A stretch of 64,000 nucleotides of DNA from Bactericera cockerelli (Eukaryota; Arthropoda; Insecta; Hemiptera; Triozidae), in assembly GCA_024516035.1 (NCBI GenBank), contig CM044963.1, forward strand, positions 17,486,009 to 17,550,008. The letters run 5' to 3'. Both the position numbers and the translations under genes were made by a program. This document shows, in pieces, positions 62,645 to 64,000 of this stretch (within the stretch, counting starts at the first letter, position 1; every line of letters begins with the position of its first letter). A model generated the notes under the pieces. That model did not search any database. It was not told where the DNA came from and saw nothing but the letters and a program-made list of their open reading frames with translations.

Positions 62645-62840
62645 GATCACCAATAATGGAACTTGAAATAAATTGTGTCTTGATCAACAATAATGGAACT
62701 TGAAATAAATTGTGTCTTGATCACCATTAATGGAACTTGAAATAAATTGTGTCTTGATCACCATTAATGGAACTTGAAATAAATTGTGTCTTTATCACCA
62801 ATAATGGAACTTGAAATAAATTGTGTCTTGATCACCAATG
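62645..62840 (+). repeat. 37-bp tandem repeat, about 5 copies
   Basis: Unit GATCACCAATAATGGAACTT then GAAATAAATTGTGTCTT, at 62645, 62682, 62719, 62756 and 62793. Copies differ at one or two positions. Confidence 0.9.
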
Positions 62841-63124
62841 AAAACATTCTTCATAAAAGTTAGCAACACTATCGACCAGGTACATCTGGACCACGAGCTG
62901 TCGTCACAACCGTTACACCAAAGAGACGGAGGCAAAGAGGAAGCAAAACAGAAATACTTGGGTGTTAAAAGAGTAGGGAAAGAAATATAGGGAATAAATG
63001 ACGTGGTAGAAGGAAAATATATACGGAATAAACTAGGACAGTAAGGGAAATACTGAAAAAGGTAGGGAGGTGATTATAGCTTTTCCCATGTCCCCTGAGC
63101 CAGATAAGATCTCTCATTTCTCGA
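62841..63124. other. Spacer between two tandem arrays
   Basis: Purine-leaning sequence with GTCGTCACAACCGTTACACC at about 62900, a possible reverse SINE-C head scrap. Confidence 0.35.
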
Positions 63125-63750
63125 CGACCTCTCCGGACAAAACCGCACTAAATCAACGTTACAGAAGTAACAGAAGGATACAAATAGTATACCGGGTAGA
63201 ACAGAAGTAGGTGCGACCTTTTAGGATAAAACCGCACTAAATCAACGTTACAGAAATAACAGAAGGATACAAATAGTATACCGGGTGAAACAAAAGTAGG
63301 CGCGACCTTTTAGGATAAAACCGCACTAAATCAACGTTACAGAAGTAACAGAAGGATATAAGTAGTATACCGGGTGGAACAAAAGTGACTGTGACCTTTC
63401 AGGATATAACCGCACTTAATCAACGTAACAGAAGGATACAAATAGTATACTGGGTGGAACAGAAGTGGGTGCTACCTCTCAGGATAAAACTGCACTAAAT
63501 CAACGTTACAGAAGTAACAGAAGGATACAAATAGTATACTGGGTGGAACAGAAGTGGGTGTCTCTCAGGATATAACCGCACTAAATCAACGATACAGAAG
63601 TAACAGAAGGATACAAGTAGTATACTGGGTGAAACAGAATTGGGTGCGACCTTTCAGGATATAGTCACACTAAATCAACGTTACAGAAGTAAAAGAAGGA
63701 TACCTGTAGTATACCGGGTGAAATAAAAGTAGGTGCGACCTTTCAGAATA
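63125..63750 (+). repeat. 89-bp tandem array, about 7 copies
   Basis: AACCGCACTAAATCAACGTT recurs at 63141, 63230, 63319 and 63408 (89-bp spacing), then at 63488, 63574 and 63663 with small deletions. Each unit also carries ACAGAAGGATACAAATAGTA and TACCGGGT. It ends abruptly in a SINE-B. Confidence 0.9.
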
Positions 63751-63842
63751 TTCATGCACTGGGTGGGATTCGAACCAACCGATCCCAACGCTACCTGGAT
63801 TATCAGACTAGCGCTTTCACCACTTCACTACCAGTACACGGT
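63750..63842 (-). mobile_element. SINE-B head, reverse
   Basis: TTCATGCACTGGGTGGGATT, CGAACCAACCGATCCC, TACCTGGATTATCAGACTAG, CTTCACTACCAGTACACGG. A GAGGTC scrap of SINE-A may follow at about 63855. Confidence 0.75.
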
Positions 63843-64000
63843 CGGGATATTGATCTACTGAGGTCGCTATTAATATCTATATACTATTGTTATTATTCTA
63901 ATGATACTCTTTTTCTCCTCAAGTTCCCCACCCCAATATCCTATTCCCTCCTTCCTATACATACATATGTACATTGTACATACATGACATCATACATACA
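63843..64000. other. Window end, nothing recognised
   Basis: AT-rich with a CATACATACATGT-type short repeat in the last 45 bases. Confidence 0.4.

Overview
This window looks like repeat-dominated, AT-rich nuclear DNA of an arthropod, probably an insect. The basis is a BEL/Pao LTR retrotransposon, a Jockey/R1-type LINE fragment, many tRNA-headed SINEs, a 5S-rRNA-headed SINE, TA-flanked foldback MITE-like elements and very abundant (CT)n/(GA)n tracts. The species cannot be named from this sequence. There are no bacterial features: no operons, Shine-Dalgarno sites, CRISPR arrays or rRNA operon.

Layout. 1-4.6 kb: SINEs, a GC-hairpin repeat and two large foldback elements lying directly side by side (FB-A 511-1396; FB-B 1401-3572, with ~830-bp arms and a 5S-SINE in its loop). 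4.6-12.6 kb: SINEs, short dispersed repeats and simple repeats. 12.6-18.2 kb: a BEL/Pao element with identical 381-bp LTRs and a CAGGG target duplication, inserted into a 38-bp tandem array; its polyprotein frame is open but has lost the end of RNase H and the start of integrase. 18.2-38.7 kb: dispersed repeats and several minisatellites (13, 32 and 38 bp). 38.8-40.4 kb: a 5'-truncated LINE with an intact RNase H and a clear 13-bp target duplication. 40.5-49 kb: SINEs, CT/GA tracts and a third foldback (45485-46040). 49.2-55.0 kb: a ~2.9-kb direct tandem duplication carrying a 15-bp purine minisatellite. 57.2-57.9 kb: the one plausible host-gene fragment, a first coding exon for a type II membrane protein on the minus strand, with five RFX X-box-like palindromes at and upstream of its start. 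58.7-59.6 kb: second FB-A copy. 62.6-63.8 kb: 37-bp and 89-bp tandem arrays.

Family names used here (SINE-A to SINE-G, FB-A/B/C, repeats H, I, J, K, L, M, N) are local labels, defined at their first entry. Apart from the exon at 57.2-57.4 kb, the coding sequence is transposon-derived. Most other long open frames are by-products of CT/GA tracts or minisatellites.
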